Positions 25,530 through 27,446 of a stretch of DNA of 27,446 bases are shown here, in pieces. The notes beneath the pieces were generated by a model that worked only from the letters and a program-made list of their open reading frames with translations, made no database searches and was not told the DNA's origin. Within the stretch, counting starts at the first letter, position 1. The number at the start of each line of letters is the position of its first letter. The translations under genes were made by a program, and so were the position numbers. This DNA is from CAZOAR01 sp964577985. Its GTDB lineage: Bacteria; Gemmatimonadota; CAZMKB01; CAZNLH01. Location: assembly GCA_964577985.1 (NCBI GenBank), contig CAZOAR010000035.1, positions 1-27,446 on the forward strand. The letters run 5' to 3'.

Positions 25530-27326
25530 TCAATCACCCTTAAGATCTTGCGGTACGTTGAACTTCACATAGATCGGATTTGTAAAGGAAACCACCCTGT
25601 GATCGGCCGTTATATGCTTGTAGAGACCGTAAGCCGGTGGCTGCACACCTGGTGCAGGAAGCTTTATGCCGGCCTCCACTATCGCCCACGAATTCTGGGT
25701 GAAGTTGTACCGGAAACTTCGGTCAAGTCTCACTACGTCGGCGGGATCCGTAGAGAAGGGATTATCCGGGTTTGTATCGCCGATATTTCTCTGATATATC
25801 GTCTCTCCGTTTACTATGAATCTCACCTGCTGCATCGGAACCCATGGCGCGGCCTTGACAGTTACAGAGATGTTTACCCTGCCCCTTTGTTGCGCGCTTA
25901 CGTAGACGGTATCCCCGAGGCCCTTTCCGTCCATCGTGAAATCGATTATAGGGCCCGTCGTGACCAGGACATCTCCATGGAGTATTGAATCGACCAGCGC
26001 GTTCTCCTGCTCGGTCCCGAAGACCTCCATTGACGTCAGATTGGAGGCGACATAGTTCCTTGGATATCCGCAGCCATCCAGAAATATCCAATGGCTGTCC
26101 GTGTTGCCGGTAGCCACCTTGTTGAAGCCCTGGTTGAGGAAGCTGAACCAGTCATCACGGCTTTTCATATAGTAAGGCATATAGTTTCTATTCAGGATCT
26201 CGATGACGTCGAAATTGATGTTCTGAGTGCTGGACAGCTCCGATACTATCCTGAGAAATGAATTCGGCCCGCCGTCGTCATATGGCGGAATCGGTTGTGT
26301 CGGATCGTAGCCCCAGTTCTCGAACCAGCCAAGATGTGGTCCCCCGATGAAACCAGGTTCATGTTCCCAGTCATAGTGAGCACCTCTGGGGTGATCCAGC
26401 TGGATAATCTTTCGATGTCCGGTCGAGTCGGGGGCGATGGCACGAAGGATGTCATAGAGCGTCGCGGGTTGCCTATAGACATCATCGCACACATCAGGCC
26501 CCTGTCCTTCCTGGTTCAGCGGCCAGGCGTTGAAGTGGGCTACGTCCGGAGGAAACTCCGCAGGGGGACAATCGGGTGGGTCTCCCTCCACCTTGACCAG
26601 AAGGGCGAACTCGCCGCTCATCATAGTCGCTACCTTCTTCGTAATGTATCCCTGGGGATAGCCTCCAAGCTGGGCGATGTCGTTCTCGAGCAGTTGAATA
26701 GCCGGGTTGAGATCCACCATCTGATGGTGGTCGGAGGCATTTATCAGTTCCACGCCACTCGTCAGGAAGTCTATCACACGCTGAGGCGGGTAGGCGCGGG
26801 TGAAGCCCCAGGTTATGGCTACCCCTTTTGAGTCTCCGCTCGAATCACTGTGCACGTGAAAATCCGCAGAAATACGCCCGGGTACATCCAGGAGGTGTTC
26901 CAGTACAAATACCCTGTTGGTGTTGGCCATCTCCGGGAGCCTCAACGTATCTCCCGCGATAGAGTATTCGATCCCCCTGTTCGCGACGACCAGGTATGTA
27001 CCGGATTCGAGTTCCGCGTGAGCTATTCCCGTGGCTGAAAGGAGAACGTTCTCGCTCCCGGCGAAGTAGTCCCCTCCACCCGGATTATAATCGAGCTGGT
27101 TGAAAGAAGGCGTTAATGAGTAGTCGATTTCGTTATTGGCATCCAGACCCAGAAAAACCAGTTTCGCTGGTATGGCTCCCTGCTGGGAATCGACGACCTC
27201 AAAATTCACGCGGTATGTAGCTGAAAACGCCACAACGGGATGGAAAACAGAAAACAGAATCAGGGTAAGGCTCAACAATGCACACAAACAGCAGGTGGAA
27301 CTTTTGAAGGGGATATGACCGTCCAC
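25530..27326 (-). CDS. Secreted CehA/McbA-like PHP-domain metallohydrolase
   Basis: Numbered from GTG 27326 the protein has 598 residues. A signal peptide (about 8-36) contains a hydrophobic core and an AFSA end. It is followed by a beta-rich domain (38-145). The PHP-type metal sites are HVH (157-159), DHH (199-201), SGEF (Glu239), DHPRG (His312) and NTDSH (Asp410, His412). A beta-rich C-terminal domain follows and ends with FTNPIYV. The family hydrolyses phosphoesters or amides outside the cytoplasm; the substrate here is unknown. GTG 27326 is preferred over TTG 27338 because GGAGG stands four bases upstream and the TTG lies next to that site. It has its own promoter and is separated from the glycan genes by a gene-poor spacer, so a functional link is only possible. 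Confidence 0.85.
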   Translation of the reverse strand: MDGHIPFKSSTCCLCALLSLTLILFSVFHPVVAFSATYRVNFEVVDSQQGAIPAKLVFLGLDANNEIDYSLTPSFNQLDYNPGGGDYFAGSENVLLSATGIAHAELESGTYLVVANRGIEYSIAGDTLRLPEMANTNRVFVLEHLLDVPGRISADFHVHSDSSGDSKGVAITWGFTRAYPPQRVIDFLTSGVELINASDHHQMVDLNPAIQLLENDIAQLGGYPQGYITKKVATMMSGEFALLVKVEGDPPDCPPAEFPPDVAHFNAWPLNQEGQGPDVCDDVYRQPATLYDILRAIAPDSTGHRKIIQLDHPRGAHYDWEHEPGFIGGPHLGWFENWGYDPTQPIPPYDDGGPNSFLRIVSELSSTQNINFDVIEILNRNYMPYYMKSRDDWFSFLNQGFNKVATGNTDSHWIFLDGCGYPRNYVASNLTSMEVFGTEQENALVDSILHGDVLVTTGPIIDFTMDGKGLGDTVYVSAQQRGRVNISVTVKAAPWVPMQQVRFIVNGETIYQRNIGDTNPDNPFSTDPADVVRLDRSFRYNFTQNSWAIVEAGIKLPAPGVQPPAYGLYKHITADHRVVSFTNPIYVKFNVPQDLKGD

Positions 27327-27388
27327 TTTTCCTCCCAACTCGCTATCAACTCAGGATAGGGTTATGACTCAACATGCTCTGATGCCAG

Positions 27389-27430
27389 GATTTTGTCACC
27401 TATTCTACCATATTATTCAGATTTTGTCAA
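27389..27430 (-). promoter_or_regulatory. Strong promoter with tandem 10-base operator-like repeats
   Basis: On the minus strand TTGACA (27430-27425, perfect) and TAGAAT (27407-27402, five of six) are 17 bases apart, driving the PHP-domain gene with a leader of about 70 bases. The decamer TGACAAAATC occurs twice on that strand, at 27429-27420 overlapping the -35 and at 27398-27389 over the expected transcription start. The copies are 31 bases apart, close to three helical turns, as expected for a regulator binding one DNA face. Confidence 0.6.
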
Positions 27431-27446
27431 CTATGTGTTCCTTCCT

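Noticed and set aside
1..27446. CRISPR array, insertion sequence, tRNA or rRNA
   Set aside because: I saw no regularly spaced repeats, transposase motifs with terminal inverted repeats, or cloverleaf-like sequences.

Overview
This window looks like a surface-glycan or lipoglycan assembly locus from an uncultured, probably anaerobic Gram-negative bacterium. The guess rests on gene content: radical-SAM enzymes are abundant, with two cobalamin-binding-type and two SPASM/twitch-type proteins. The other genes are membrane glycosyltransferases, membrane-anchored alkaline-phosphatase-superfamily ('sulfatase-like') enzymes and an exported CehA/McbA-type metallohydrolase. I suspect the FCB group or a deltaproteobacterial relative, but this is low confidence. 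No rRNA, tRNA, CRISPR array, insertion sequence or phage gene is visible.

Layout. 149-2521 (+) holds a methyltransferase followed by a frameshifted cobalamin-binding-type radical-SAM pseudogene. 2535-7467 (-) is a tight operon read leftward: a GT-C-like membrane protein, a SPASM radical-SAM enzyme, then a membrane sulfatase-like enzyme that starts on a TTGA overlap. 7468-7918 is a gene-poor divergent spacer. 7919-23915 (+) is a long co-oriented run: methyltransferase, GT39-like membrane glycosyltransferase, GT2, FAD oxidoreductase, cobalamin-binding-type radical SAM, a second GT2, SPASM radical SAM, two more sulfatase-like membrane enzymes, an SGNH hydrolase and a second GT-C-like protein. 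It probably has internal promoters near 11.7 kb and 21.0 kb. 23906-24856 (-) is a GtrB/DPM1-type polyprenyl-phosphate glycosyltransferase, convergent with the preceding gene. 24857-25529 has no supported gene. 25530-27326 (-) is a secreted PHP-domain protein with its own strong promoter.

How the genes may work together (inference). The GtrB-like enzyme would make a polyprenyl-phosphate-sugar, and the GT39-like and GT-C-like proteins would use such donors on the outer face of the membrane. The GT2 enzymes, methyltransferases and FAD oxidoreductase would act on the cytoplasmic side. The three sulfatase-like proteins carry Thr, not Cys or Ser, where true sulfatases carry the formylglycine precursor. 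They also have about five N-terminal membrane helices, as in LtaS and EptA, so they fit phospho-group transfer or hydrolysis better than sulfate chemistry.

The most interesting pattern is that the set {SPASM radical SAM, Thr-type membrane sulfatase-like enzyme, GT-C-like protein with a WNFWW...FYPTG signature} occurs twice, on opposite strands and in different gene orders. The apparent radical-SAM/sulfatase pairing imitates anaerobic sulfatase maturation but lacks the residue that such a maturase would modify.
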